From contig JABTUV010000014.1 in assembly GCA_015075175.1 (NCBI GenBank), positions 1 through 64,000 on the forward strand: 64,000 nt of DNA, given 5' to 3'. The notes beneath the pieces were generated by a model. That model made no database searches. It was not told the DNA's origin and worked only from the letters and a program-made list of their open reading frames with translations. A program made the position numbers and the translations under genes. Shown here piece after piece: positions 34,877 to 43,778 of the stretch (position 1 is its first letter; the number at the start of each line of letters is the position of its first letter). This DNA is from a bacterium. Lineage in GTDB: Bacteria > Hinthialibacterota > Hinthialibacteria > H5-UNCL2.

Positions 34877-35625
34877 GGCTTTCGGCCCAGGGCGATGAGT
34901 TCGAAGGGTTCGGGGACGGGTTTTTTCTGCTGGATAAGTTCGAGGCGCGAGCGGTCCTCGTCGAGGGAGAATCCGGCGCCTTCCATCATCTTGCGCACCT
35001 CGGGTGCGGTGTAGAAGCGGGGGCGGGCGACGAGGGACTCGCCCATGATTTCGCCGTGGCGGACGTTGCGCAAAAAGAACTCCCAGCCGCCGGGATGCAG
35101 AAGGTTATAGAACTGGCAGTAGGCGACGCCGCCGGTTCGCAGCACGCGGCGGGCTTCGCAGAGATAGCGGAAGGCGTCCTCGCGGGCGAGGTGGATGAGG
35201 ACGATCTCGAAGACGACGGCGTCAAAGGAGGCGTCGGGGAAGAGGGAGAGGTCGCTTTTTTCCAACGGGGAGAAGGCGACGTTGGAGAGGTCGTCGCAGC
35301 GGCGGCGGGCCTCGTGGATCATGTTCTCGGAGATGTCGACGCCGACGTAGCGGCGGCAGTGGGGGGCGAGGCCGCGGGCCACGCGGCCGATGCCGCAGCC
35401 GACTTCGAGCACGACTTCCCGGCCGGAGAGGGCGAGAATGGTACGGATGATGTCGAGGGCGCGGGCGGAGGCGGCCGCTATTTCGTCGTCGCTTTTGGCT
35501 TCGCCCAGGACGCCGATGACGGCGCCTTCGGGGGTGGAGGCGAGGCTGTTCCAGAAGGACTTGTAGTCGCGACCGCGGCGCGGGTCCCAGTGATGCAGGG
35601 GTTGGTGGTGGGGCGGGTCGGGCAT
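34873..35625 (-). CDS. class I SAM-dependent methyltransferase
   Basis: A 250-residue methyltransferase with motif I 'VLEVGCGIGRVARGLAPH', motif II 'YVGVDISENMIHEARRRC', an acidic post II region ('FPDASFDAVVFEIVLIHLA') and a late motif 'LCEARRVLRTGGVAYCQFYN'. It belongs to the Methyltransf_11/25 type; the substrate is unknown. The N-terminal extension 'SFWNSLASTPEGAVIGVLG' suggests a SAM- or substrate-capping helix. The ATG at 35625 is chosen because the frame upstream lacks conservation and enters repeat DNA. It is coupled to the acetyltransferase gene by a 4-nt overlap. Confidence 0.87.
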   Translation of the reverse strand: MPDPPHHQPLHHWDPRRGRDYKSFWNSLASTPEGAVIGVLGEAKSDDEIAAASARALDIIRTILALSGREVVLEVGCGIGRVARGLAPHCRRYVGVDISENMIHEARRRCDDLSNVAFSPLEKSDLSLFPDASFDAVVFEIVLIHLAREDAFRYLCEARRVLRTGGVAYCQFYNLLHPGGWEFFLRNVRHGEIMGESLVARPRFYTAPEVRKMMEGAGFSLDEDRSRLELIQQKKPVPEPFELIALGRKP

Positions 35626-35697
35626 GGCGCAATTCCTCGCTGTCGGTCTTGTGACATCATGCGCGAAGGGGGGAGGCGGCGCAAGGGGGACGTACCC

Positions 35698-35851
35698 TGT
35701 CATTTCGACCGAAGGGCGTTGTCATTTCGACCGGAGGGCGCTGTCATTTCGACCGAAGGGCGCTGTCATTTCGACCGAAGGGAGAAATCTTCCCCGCGGC
35801 GAGCGCAGGCGGCAAGAAGGCGAAAGATTTCTCCCTTCGGTCGAAATGACA
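35698..35851. repeat. tandem and inverted TGTCATTTCGACCGAAGGG copies
   Basis: Four direct copies of TGTCATTTCGACCGAAGGG start at 35698, 35720, 35742 and 35764, a strict 22-bp period. The last one continues into GAGAAATCTT. After about 36 nt an inverted copy follows (35825-35851), so the right end forms a 27-bp stem with the full-length copy. This element family also forms the array at 17822-18221. Confidence 0.88.
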
Positions 35852-35982
35852 GGGGGGGTGCGTGGCTGTGGTCGTTGCGTTGCCCAACGGCTTTTGCTAA
35901 GTTGACGCGACTGGTCTTTGGATGATCCCAAACATAGACAGGCGTCGCGCCTGTCCACCTCGCAAGGGAGGGCCTGCCCGCC
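35852..35982. other. gap before the symporter gene with a GACAGGCG hairpin
   Basis: GACAGGCG-TCG-CGCCTGTC at 35937-35955 is a perfect 8-bp hairpin 27 nt upstream of the symporter start. A GACGGCG-TCG-CGCCGTC relative is at 43843. It may be a REP element or regulate the symporter. TTGACG at about 35901 has no good -10. Confidence 0.45.
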
Positions 35983-38139
35983 ATGCCCGTTGCACCGGAT
36001 GCGCTTACGACCAACTTCAGCTGGTGGATCGACGGGACGCTGATCGTCGTTTTCTTCGGCAGCATCGTCTTCATCGGGTCCTATTTTCACAAGTGGATCA
36101 AGAGTCCGGAGGATTACGCCATCGCGGGGCGGCAGCTGACGCCGTTCATCCTGGCGGCGTCGCTGGCGGCGACCAACATCAACCTCTACAACTTTCAGAG
36201 TTACGTGGGCTACGCGTATCGCGAGGGCATCTCGATCGTGTGGCACGAGTGGACGGGGCTGATGGCGCTGGCCTTTGCGGGGGTGTTCATCCTGCCCATT
36301 TTCCGGCGGCTGCGGATCGCGACCATACCCGAGTTTGCGGGGATGCGTTACAGCCCGGCCCTGCGGATGTTGATCGGCGTACTTTGGACGCTGCGTTTCG
36401 CGGTGTGGCTGGGGATCGTTTTGTATCTGGCGGCGCAGATCGGCTGCGGGGTGATGGGGTTGTCCGACCAGGGGCCGGCGTTCACCTACCTGGTGTTCAC
36501 GTTCGGCGTGATGACGGTTCTTTTCACGATGGCGGGCGGCATGTGGGCGGTGGCGCTGACGGACATTCTGCAATTCATCTGTCTCCTGGGGGGCGCCTTG
36601 GTGATGATCCCCATGATCATGCACACGGTGGGCTATTGGCGGGGCATGGAGAGCACGCTGGCGGAGCTGGGGCGGAGCGAGCTGTTGAACTTCGTGCCGG
36701 TGGAGGGGACGTGGAACTGGAAGGGCATCCTGGGCATCTGGCTATTGGGGATGCAGTGGGCGAGTACCGACCAGGCGATGCTGCAGCGGGCGTTCGGCAG
36801 CAAGACCATCAAGGGTGCGGCGCAGGGGATGGTGTACGCGGGCCTGATCATGGTGGCCTTCGCATTCATCATCCCGATGCCGGGGATCGCCTACGGAATC
36901 AAGGCGACGCTGGGGGAGATGCCGGCGCTGCTAAAGCAGGACAACGCCCTGCCGTATCTTCTGGCGTCGGAGATCGTGCCGGTGGGGCTTCTGGGATTCG
37001 TATTGTGCGGGCTTTTGGCGTCGCAGATATCCACGCTGGACGCGGGGCTGAACTCGGCGGCGACGGTGTTCACGCAGGACCTGTACCTGGGCTTTCTCAA
37101 GCGCAAGCCCAGCCCGCGCAGTCAGGTGTTGGTGATGCGGGTGATGACGTGCGTGGTGGGAGTGTTCATGATCGGGTCGGCGTACTGGGCGCGGGCGTCC
37201 CAGAGCGGAGTGGACCTGTACCTGGGGATCATCACGGTGATGGATCTGCCCATGTTCGTGGTGATCGTGATTTACGGGCTGTTGTGGAAGCGTGCGACGG
37301 CGGCGGGGGCGATCGCTGGATATTTGGCGGGGATGGGTTTCGGATTGCTCGTGCAAGTGCGCGCCTACCTGGGCGCATGGGCGGACAAGGCGGTCGACGG
37401 CATCTATCGCGTCTACTCGTATCTGCCGGTACTGGGTGAAGGCGTGACCGCCGACAACGCCGGCGGCTGGGACACGGCGCTGATCGGGATGATCGTGACC
37501 GCGGCGGTCGTGCCCGTGGTCAGTCTCCTGACGCGGCAGACGCGCGCGAAAGAAGTTGAGGAAATCTGGAAGCATCGGGCGGTCTCGGAGGAGGAGCTGG
37601 AGACGGGGGAGGTGTTTCACATCTGGCCGCGCACCGCGGCGGGGCGGTTGTGGATTACGGTGATGCTTTTGGGACTGGGGGCGTTTCTGGTGGGGAGTTT
37701 CATGGGGAAGTATCCGTCGGCGCGGGGTTATGGGATCAGCAAGCTGGAGATGCGGCGATTTGAGCAGACGGCGCTGCTCTTGTCGCCGGCGCAATTGCCG
37801 CCGGAGGTTACGGTGGAGGCGCGCAAGGCGCTGCTGGATGATCTGGTCGCCTTCGCCAAGCTGGATGCCACTGTCCCGGACTCGGAGCGGCGGCCGGCAG
37901 CCGACGCATTGGCCGGGCGGATGAAGGAGATGATGAAGAAGTACTTGGCGCACGTCGAGAGTTCGCTGCAGACGGACATCCGGGCGGCGGAATGGATGGG
38001 CGAGTTTTCGGCGCGCCTGGAGGGCGCGGTCGCGGGTCCCGACATGCCGTTGGCGGACAACCGCTATGCGGGCTACGTCACGGTGCTGGGGATGCTCTTG
38101 TTTTTCGCCGGGGCGATCTTGCGCATGAGGTACGATTGA
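35983..38139 (+). CDS. sodium:solute symporter (SSS/SSF family)
   Basis: A 718-residue inner-membrane transporter. The SSF core (about 15-520) has helices such as 'LIVVFFGSIVFIGSYFHKW', 'TPFILAASLAATNINLYNFQ', 'FGVMTVLFTMAGGMWAVALT' and 'FVLCGLLASQISTLDAGLNS', the last being the characteristic SSF stretch. It should move a sugar, inositol or amino-acid-like solute with Na+; the substrate cannot be read. The C-terminal part after about residue 560 contains a coiled or helical soluble domain ('ARKALLDDLVAFAKLD') and a last membrane helix, more than in most SSS transporters. The ATG at 35983 starts the hydrophobic N-terminus. It is a single gene with an 8-bp hairpin upstream and a terminator-like element at 38210-38253. 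Confidence 0.92.
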   Translation: MPVAPDALTTNFSWWIDGTLIVVFFGSIVFIGSYFHKWIKSPEDYAIAGRQLTPFILAASLAATNINLYNFQSYVGYAYREGISIVWHEWTGLMALAFAGVFILPIFRRLRIATIPEFAGMRYSPALRMLIGVLWTLRFAVWLGIVLYLAAQIGCGVMGLSDQGPAFTYLVFTFGVMTVLFTMAGGMWAVALTDILQFICLLGGALVMIPMIMHTVGYWRGMESTLAELGRSELLNFVPVEGTWNWKGILGIWLLGMQWASTDQAMLQRAFGSKTIKGAAQGMVYAGLIMVAFAFIIPMPGIAYGIKATLGEMPALLKQDNALPYLLASEIVPVGLLGFVLCGLLASQISTLDAGLNSAATVFTQDLYLGFLKRKPSPRSQVLVMRVMTCVVGVFMIGSAYWARASQSGVDLYLGIITVMDLPMFVVIVIYGLLWKRATAAGAIAGYLAGMGFGLLVQVRAYLGAWADKAVDGIYRVYSYLPVLGEGVTADNAGGWDTALIGMIVTAAVVPVVSLLTRQTRAKEVEEIWKHRAVSEEELETGEVFHIWPRTAAGRLWITVMLLGLGAFLVGSFMGKYPSARGYGISKLEMRRFEQTALLLSPAQLPPEVTVEARKALLDDLVAFAKLDATVPDSERRPAADALAGRMKEMMKKYLAHVESSLQTDIRAAEWMGEFSARLEGAVAGPDMPLADNRYAGYVTVLGMLLFFAGAILRMRYD

Positions 38140-38209
38140 GGCGGAAACGGGGAAGAAGGGGAAATCGTTCTCATTGCGGCCGTTACAAGGGAAGTTCCAG
38201 CGAGGCGGT

Positions 38210-38265
38210 CGTCCTCTCGATAGGCCCGAGTACCGGCTGCTTGAGGACTCGGGTTTTGTTTTTTC
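38210..38265 (+). terminator. terminator-like dispersed element after the symporter gene
   Basis: The element GTCCTCTCGATAGG....GCTTGAGGACTCGGG can fold as CCCGAGT....ACTCGGG, ending in TTTTGTTTTTTCG. This is a good intrinsic terminator for the symporter. The same element occurs complete at 45964-46012, degenerate at 1202 and 39698, and in inverse orientation as the array at 56572-58690. Confidence 0.55.
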
Positions 38266-38291
38266 GCAGGTGCTTTTAGGGAAACCGGCGG

Positions 38292-39530
38292 CTAGGCCGT
38301 GATGGCGAAGGCGGCGTCCAGGATGCGGCCGGTAGTGCCGTCGTTGCGGATGAAGGTGGAGCCGGAGATGAGGCGATGGTCGCCGATGGCCTGGTTGAGG
38401 GCGTAGCTTTGCAGGGAGAGCGCGACGATGCCGTAGTCGGAGAGGCGCGAGAGTTCGGAGGGCTGCGAGAGGCCGTCGCGGTTGTCGTCGCGGAAGAGTA
38501 GTAGCTCGGCGAAGATGGGGTCGCGGGCGTCGATTAGGCCGTTGCGGTCGGCGTCGAAGCGGGCCAGTTCGGCGAAGCCGTCGACGGCGCCGTGTTGATC
38601 GCCGAAGAGTTCGCGCCCGCCGTCGATGGCGCCGTTCCGGTTGCGGTCCCAGGCGAGGAAGGCGTCGCCGCCCGCGGCCGTGGCGGTTTTTTCGACCACG
38701 CCATCGCCGGTGAGATCATAGGTGGCCTCGGCCAGCTGGACGCCGTTGCCGTCCAGGTCGAGGATGAGCGGATCGCTGCCCGGCGGGGGCTGAGGTTGCA
38801 CCTGGATGCGCGAGACGCGGATGATGGTGCGCTGCTCTTGTACTTCGACTTGGACGCGCAGTTCAAAGGCCTCGGCGGCGCCGACGGGTGTACCCGTGGC
38901 CGCCTGCATTTGTGCGTTGAAGTCGGAGAGGCCCGCCACGTCGCCTTGCGAGAGAAACTCCTCCACCTTGCGGATGTACTCGCCGAGGGCCTCCTCGTCG
39001 CCGGAGAGATGCTTGATGAGGGAGAGATAGTCCATGAGGAGGCGGCCGTCCTTGCCGAGCATCTGGGTCGCCTGGCGGTTGATGGTGTCGGCCAGGCCTT
39101 GCGGGAGGATGGAGGCGCTTTGCGACAGGAGACCGGAGCTCCAGTCCAACTGGACGGAGAGGCTGGTGCGCTCGCGCAGGACGGAGAGATCGAGGGCGGA
39201 GAGGCGGGCGCCGGTGCGGGTGTCCAGGAAGGAGAAACGAGAGAGCGCGAATTGCTCCTGTGTCGTCTCGATGCCGGCGGCGAGGCTGAGGCGGCCGGCG
39301 AGGGCGTAGGTCCCGTCGGGGAGGAGGGTGAGGGGTCCGTCGGAGCGGGGAAGCGCGGGAGGGGTCCCGGTCAGGTCCAAACGATCCCCTGGGGTGACGG
39401 CGTTTCCGACGGGGGCGGTTGGCTGGCCGGGATCCCCTCCCGAGAGAGCGGGGACAACCTCCGTGTTGCGCCCCGATGAACTGGACGAAAGCGTCTCGGG
39501 GTGCGCGCCCGAGAGGGATAGTGGGTCCAT
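38292..39530 (-). CDS. EF-hand calcium-binding protein of RTX/hemolysin-associated type
   Basis: A 412-residue protein. The C-terminal 170 residues are the tail block seen in many bacterial RTX and adhesin proteins: 'PLILDLDGNGVQLAEATYDL', 'FLAWDRNRNGAIDGGRELFG', 'FDADRNGLIDARDPIFAEL' and 'FRDDNRDGLSQPSELSRL', with three clear EF-hand-like DxDxNGxID loops. The N-terminal half is helical ('LSVLRERTSLSVQLDWSSG') and opens with a disordered Ser-rich region. There is no signal peptide, so export by a type I route or a cytosolic role are both possible. The ATG at 39530 is one choice; a TTG at 39638 would add 36 low-complexity residues. The gene converges with the symporter. Confidence 0.78.
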   Translation of the reverse strand: MDPLSLSGAHPETLSSSSSGRNTEVVPALSGGDPGQPTAPVGNAVTPGDRLDLTGTPPALPRSDGPLTLLPDGTYALAGRLSLAAGIETTQEQFALSRFSFLDTRTGARLSALDLSVLRERTSLSVQLDWSSGLLSQSASILPQGLADTINRQATQMLGKDGRLLMDYLSLIKHLSGDEEALGEYIRKVEEFLSQGDVAGLSDFNAQMQAATGTPVGAAEAFELRVQVEVQEQRTIIRVSRIQVQPQPPPGSDPLILDLDGNGVQLAEATYDLTGDGVVEKTATAAGGDAFLAWDRNRNGAIDGGRELFGDQHGAVDGFAELARFDADRNGLIDARDPIFAELLLFRDDNRDGLSQPSELSRLSDYGIVALSLQSYALNQAIGDHRLISGSTFIRNDGTTGRILDAAFAITA

Positions 39531-40221
39531 GAGCGGCGTCCGTGCCAGAGTCGGGCCGGTGGAACGCCCCCATTCCCCGCGCCCATTTCCCGTAACATCA
39601 TCGGCAGAATGTGCCGGGGACTTGAGGCGGAAAGGCAAGAGGCGCCGCAGGGGGGGAATAGAGGCAGGCTGGGAGGAGGGTGGCGGCGGGCGCGGCGTCC
39701 TCTCGATACGCGGCGCGAAGTCAGAGCGCGCGTTGCAGGCGGGTCTTCCGGCGCGCCGCTACTGGAGGACTCGGGTTTTCTCTTTCCCGGGTCCACCCGT
39801 TGGGGCGTTTTTTCGAAGAGTTTGGCGTGAGTGTCAAGAGACGGCAGCGCCCATCGCCGCCGCGGCGGGGGAAGATTTCTCCCTGCGGTCGAAATGACAG
39901 GCGGACTCCTGCTTTCGCTGGGGATCGACAACGGAGGCATCACCACGCTGGATCAGGATCATCGCGGTTTGTGTCGGGTGGTGTGTTTGAATCGCACCGA
40001 GTACCTGGCGGGATCGGAGTGCGAGGGTGGCGCAGCACGCTGCGCAACTACGTCCCCCTCACCCTAACCCTCTCCCCAAGGGAGAGGGGATTCGACCTCT
40101 CGCCAGGGGAGAGGGGATTCGACTTCTCCCCGAGGGAGAGGGGATTTCACGTCTGCCCGAGGGAGAGGTCGTGCGTTCGCCGAGGCGGACGCACGGGTGA
40201 GGGCAGCCCAAGCGGGCTGCG
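39531..40221. repeat. repeat-rich stretch between EF-hand and AlgJ-like genes
   Basis: I see no gene in about 690 nt. A degenerate TCTCGATACG....GGAGGACTCGGGTTTT element lies at 39698-39780, AGATTTCTCCCTGCGGTCG at 39873-39899, GGCGCAGCACGCTGCGCAAC at 40029-40048 and a tandem CTCTCCCC(GA)GGGAGAGGGG array at 40054-40171. A 50-codon open stretch at 39890-40040 ('LLLSLGIDNGGITTLDQDHR') could be a gene fragment but I cannot assign it. Confidence 0.65.
40054..40171. repeat. tandem CTCTCCCCGAGGGAGAGGGG array
   Basis: Four copies of a GAGAGGGG/CCCCTCTC palindromic unit, about 30 bp each, begin CCCCTCACCCTAACCCTCTC. The same array is at 43943-44060. It is a dispersed REP-like family that yields 'LTLTLSPRERG' peptides in false ORFs of many genomes. 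Confidence 0.85.
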
Positions 40222-41385
40222 TCAGAAGAGGGTTTCCTCGGTGTCGGGCATGCGGCCGAACCAGCGCTCGACCAACTCCTGGACGACCACGTCGGGCTTT
40301 TCGCGCTCGATGAGTTCGGGAGCGAAGCGGTCGGGGCGCATGTGGACGTAAACGGCGCGCGAGAAGTGCTCGGCGAAGTAGGGGATGACGCCGTAGAAGT
40401 AGGAGTCGTTGAAGACGACGGCGCGTGGGAGTGAGCGGTCGCGCGACTCGGTCGCCAGGGCCATGTAGACGCGCCAGCGCGCCCATTCGTCGGAGCGGAT
40501 GCGCGGCTGGGCGAGGGTGGCGGCGGTAGGGAAGTTCGCCGCCAGGGCCGGGTGCCATTCGAAGAAATCGTCCATGCCGAGCATTCCCGCCAGGTCGCCG
40601 CGCGGATTGGCGCGCTGATAGATGCGGTAATCCGACAAAGGCCGCGGTTGCACCGAGGGCAGAACGCGCCCGATGGCCATCATCATTTCAGTATAGCCGA
40701 CGAAGGCGCCCAGGTCGTTCCAGTGGGTGTCGGCCTTGTGGTAGAGCAGGCGGTCGCCCTTGGCGGCCTTCATGGGTCCGCGCAGGTCGACGATTACGAG
40801 GTCGGTGGTGGCGCGCATGAAGTTGACCCACTGGTCGGTGCGGGACTCGGTCGTGGCGGGGACGATCCAGTCGGGGAGATACTCGGGATAGACGCCGGCC
40901 TTGTCGGGGGCGATGACGATGATGTAGGGAATTCCCTTGCGGGCGAGCCACTCGCGGCGCAGGAGCAGGTTCCAGCGCCAGTCGTCCAGTTCCTTGTCGG
41001 TGAACGGTTCGGGAGAGCGATAGACATCGACGGCGTTCTGCGCGCCGTAGAAGAGCCAGCCGTGCTTGCCCAGGATGACGTCCGACTTGGGGGAGACTCC
41101 CAGTTCGCGGACGAGCAGATGATTGTAGGCATCGATGAGGTATCCGCGCAGGCCGAAGTGGTCGTTGTAGTACTTGTCGTAGAGGCCGGGATAGGCGGCC
41201 AGCGCGCGCCAGTTCCAGGCGAGGCGCGGCTTGATGGCGGGCTTGCGGCGCTCGGAGAGGGCGGGGTCGGGTCCGACTTCCCACTGCCGGGCCACGTAGG
41301 GCGCCGAAATCAATACCAGAAAGAGCAGGACGAGGATCGCATCGGGCCAGCGGGGGCGGCTATGGGTCGGCGTGGGCGCGTTCAT
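40222..41385 (-). CDS. AlgJ/AlgX-like SGNH polysaccharide O-acetyltransferase
   Basis: A 387-residue protein anchored by an N-terminal membrane helix (about 14-34, 'AILVLLFLVLISAPYVARQW'). The remainder is an SGNH-type domain of the ALGX/AlgJ family: 'GLYDKYYNDHFGLRGYLIDA', 'VILGKHGWLFYGAQNAVD', the Asp-His pair in 'YHKADTHWNDLGAFVGY' and the candidate Ser in 'AVVFNDSYFYGVIPYF'. These enzymes transfer acetyl groups to an exopolysaccharide in the periplasm, using acetate supplied across the membrane by the MBOAT partner. The gene starts one base after the AlgI-like stop, so translation is probably coupled. The start at 41385 is the first ATG before the membrane helix. Confidence 0.85.
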   Translation of the reverse strand: MNAPTPTHSRPRWPDAILVLLFLVLISAPYVARQWEVGPDPALSERRKPAIKPRLAWNWRALAAYPGLYDKYYNDHFGLRGYLIDAYNHLLVRELGVSPKSDVILGKHGWLFYGAQNAVDVYRSPEPFTDKELDDWRWNLLLRREWLARKGIPYIIVIAPDKAGVYPEYLPDWIVPATTESRTDQWVNFMRATTDLVIVDLRGPMKAAKGDRLLYHKADTHWNDLGAFVGYTEMMMAIGRVLPSVQPRPLSDYRIYQRANPRGDLAGMLGMDDFFEWHPALAANFPTAATLAQPRIRSDEWARWRVYMALATESRDRSLPRAVVFNDSYFYGVIPYFAEHFSRAVYVHMRPDRFAPELIEREKPDVVVQELVERWFGRMPDTEETLF

Positions 41386-41386
41386 G

Positions 41387-42862
41387 TCAGAATCGATAAT
41401 AGATGAAGGGATTGTGAGTGCCCGCGGCGAGCGCCATGGCGGAGCCGGCAAAGATCAGGGCCAGGCCGACGATGCCCGCGCCCTCCAGAACGAACCGCGC
41501 CAGGCGGGAGGATGGCGTCTCCGTCAGCCATACGCGCAGCATGGGCAGGACGGGCGTGCTCCCCAGCGCACCGATGGCCAGAATGAGGCGGAGGTGGTTG
41601 TTGAGATAGAGGGCGGGATAGTAGTGGCCGGTGCCCTGCGAAAGTCCGAACATGGCAGAGAGAAAGGTCGCGGCGTAGCCGAGGGTGTCCGCGCGGAAGA
41701 GGACCCAGCCCACCATGACGACGAGCATGACGTAGGCGTACCGGAGCGGTTGCGGGCGGCGGGCGATCCAGGCCTCCAGGCCCCATCGCTCCAGGACCAT
41801 AAAGGCGCCGTGGTAGAGGCCCCAGACGACGAAGTTCCAGGCGGCGCCGTGCCAGAGGCCGCAGAGAAAGAAGACGGCGACCAGGTTGAAATAGACGCGG
41901 GGCGGGACGCGGCTGCCTCCCAGGGGGATGTAGAGATAATCCCGGAACCAGAAGGAGAGCGTCATGTGCCAGCGCTGCCAGAACTCGCGGATGGAGTGGG
42001 AGATGTAGGGATAGTTGAAGTTCTCCGGGAACTTGAAGCCGAACATGAGGCCCATGCCGATGGCCATGTCGGAGTAGCCGGAGAAGTCGAAGTAGATTTG
42101 CAGGGTGTAGCAAGCGACGCCCAGCCAGGCGAGGCCGGGGGTGAGATCGGGGGCGGGCAGGGCGAAGACGGCGTCGGCGCCGGTCGCGGCCACGTTGGCG
42201 ATGAGGACTTTTTTGCCCAACCCGATGATGAAGCGCCGCACGCCCGCGGCGAAGCCCTCCAGGGAGACGGTGCGGTGGACGAGTTGCTCGGCCACGTCGC
42301 GATAGCGCACGATGGGGCCCGCGACCAGTTGCGGGAACATGGACACGAAGCAGGCGAAGCGCAGGAAGCGCCGGGTGGCGGCGACCTTGCCGCGATACAC
42401 GTCGATGGTGTAGCTCATGGACTGGAAGGTGTAGAAGCTGATGCCGAGGGGCAGGATGACGCGCATGGGGTCGGTCCAGGCCAGCCCGGAGAGTCCCAGT
42501 GCGGTGACTGCCGCGTTGTAGTTGTCGACTGCGAAGTTGAAGTACTTGAAGAAGCCCAGCAGCGACAGGTTGCCGACGAGTGAGAGCACGAGGCCGGCTT
42601 TCTGGAGGCGGGTGCGGGGGCCGGGGGGGAGCGGTTCCAGTGGCGCGCCCGGCCGCCAGCCGCCGGAGATCATCAGTCCCGCCACGTAGTCGATCAGGAT
42701 CGACAGCGACATGATGAAGACGAACCAGTTTTCGCCCCAGAAGTAGAAGAAGAGGCTGGCGAGGAGCAGCCAGAGGTTCCGCAACGCGCCGGGAAGGAGA
42801 AAATATCCGAACAGCACCGCGGGCAGGTAGAGGAAGAGGAAGACGGTAGACGAGAAAACCAT
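41387..42862 (-). CDS. MBOAT acyltransferase, AlgI family
   Basis: A 491-residue polytopic MBOAT protein. Key blocks: 'FSSTVFLFLYLPAVLFGYFL', 'RYRDVAEQLVHRTVSLEGFA', 'QIYFDFSGYSDMAIGMGLM', 'FNYPYISHSIREFWQRWHMT', 'WFRDYLYIPLGGSRVPPRV' and the catalytic His in 'FFLCGLWHGAAWNFVVWG'. AlgI-type proteins pass acetyl groups across the inner membrane to an AlgJ/AlgX partner, which lies directly downstream. The polymer is unknown; alginate genes are absent. The ATG at 42862 has no close upstream gene on the same strand. Confidence 0.93.
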   Translation of the reverse strand: MVFSSTVFLFLYLPAVLFGYFLLPGALRNLWLLLASLFFYFWGENWFVFIMSLSILIDYVAGLMISGGWRPGAPLEPLPPGPRTRLQKAGLVLSLVGNLSLLGFFKYFNFAVDNYNAAVTALGLSGLAWTDPMRVILPLGISFYTFQSMSYTIDVYRGKVAATRRFLRFACFVSMFPQLVAGPIVRYRDVAEQLVHRTVSLEGFAAGVRRFIIGLGKKVLIANVAATGADAVFALPAPDLTPGLAWLGVACYTLQIYFDFSGYSDMAIGMGLMFGFKFPENFNYPYISHSIREFWQRWHMTLSFWFRDYLYIPLGGSRVPPRVYFNLVAVFFLCGLWHGAAWNFVVWGLYHGAFMVLERWGLEAWIARRPQPLRYAYVMLVVMVGWVLFRADTLGYAATFLSAMFGLSQGTGHYYPALYLNNHLRLILAIGALGSTPVLPMLRVWLTETPSSRLARFVLEGAGIVGLALIFAGSAMALAAGTHNPFIYYRF

Positions 42863-42970
42863 GGGCGCTCCCGCGGGGGCGGTAAAATCGCCCTATATTA
42901 GACGAAAGCGGCGCGGGAGCAAGGCGGGGATTGGGGAGGCGGGGGGCAGGCGATTATTTGGATCCTGAAT

Positions 42971-43060
42971 TGTCATTTCGACCGCAGGGAGAAATCTACC
43001 CCGGCGCGGCGCGGTCGTCGGGCGGAAGGTGCAGGATTTCTCCCTGGGGTCGAAGTGACA
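42971..43060. repeat. inverted pair of TGTCATTTCGACCGCAGGG copies
   Basis: The copies at 42971-42997 and 43034-43060 (complement form) pair over about 25 bp, with a 36-nt GC-rich loop. It lies between the glycosyltransferase stop and the AlgI-like gene start, and could end or stabilise a transcript. Confidence 0.8.
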
Positions 43061-43097
43061 GGGGTGGCTGCGGGTGTGAAGAATCGCAGATGCACAC

Positions 43098-43778
43098 CTA
43101 GTCCATCAGGCGGAAGCGCAGGATGTACCAGACGGCGGCGAGGCCGTCGCGCCAGTTGATCTTTTTGCCCTCGCGATAGTCGCGGCCGTGGTAGCTGCAG
43201 GGGACTTCGTAGATGCGCACGCCCAGGCGGGCGATCTTGGCGGTTACTTCCGGCTCGAAGCCGAAGCGGTCGCAGCGCAGGCGGATCTTCTTGAGGACCT
43301 CGGTGCGAAAGACCTTGTAGCAGGTCTCCATGTCGGTGAGGTTGAGGTTGGTGAGCATGTTGGAGAGGAGGGTGAGCAGCTGGTTGCCCACGTAATGCCA
43401 GAAGAGATGGACGCGGCGTTCCTGGCCCATGAAGCGGCTGCCGTAGACCACGTCGGCATGGCCCTCGACGATGGGCCGGATGAGCTTGGGATACTCGGCC
43501 GGATCGTACTCGAGGTCGGCGTCCTGGATGATGACCATGTCGCCGGAGACGTGGGCGAGTCCGGTGCGAATGGCGGCGCCCTTGCCGCGGTTCTTTTCGT
43601 GATAGAGAATGCGTGCGACCTGGCCCTCTAGGCTGGGCAGGAGCTCGCGGGTGCCGTCGGTGGAGCAGTCGTCGACCAGGATGATCTCTTTATCGACGGG
43701 CGAGGCGTTGATGCGCCGGACGATCTCTTCCAGCGTGTTCCTCTCGTTGTAAACGGGCACGATCACGGAGAGGCGCAT
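43098..43778 (-). CDS. GT2 glycosyltransferase, dolichol/polyprenyl-phosphate mannosyltransferase type
   Basis: A 226-residue cytosolic or membrane-associated glycosyltransferase. It opens '[20 protein letters not shown]', then '[20 protein letters not shown]', the metal-binding '[19 protein letters not shown]', '[10 protein letters not shown]', and a C-terminal '[20 protein letters not shown]' block, the pattern of the DPM1/ArnC-type group that loads sugars on polyprenyl phosphate. No C-terminal membrane helices are present, as in the DPM1 group. ATG at 43778 has a better-placed ribosome site (AAAGGA 12 nt upstream) than the ATG at 43790. Its product could supply lipid-linked sugars to the GT39-like enzyme at 44105-45403. 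Confidence 0.9.
   Translation of the reverse strand: MRLSVIVPVYNERNTLEEIVRRINASPVDKEIILVDDCSTDGTRELLPSLEGQVARILYHEKNRGKGAAIRTGLAHVSGDMVIIQDADLEYDPAEYPKLIRPIVEGHADVVYGSRFMGQERRVHLFWHYVGNQLLTLLSNMLTNLNLTDMETCYKVFRTEVLKKIRLRCDRFGFEPEVTAKIARLGVRIYEVPCSYHGRDYREGKKINWRDGLAAVWYILRFRLMD

Noticed and set aside
39890-40040. A short gene in the repeat-rich gap before the AlgJ-like gene.
   Set aside because: The 50-codon open stretch starts in a repeat, ends in a repeat and matches no family.
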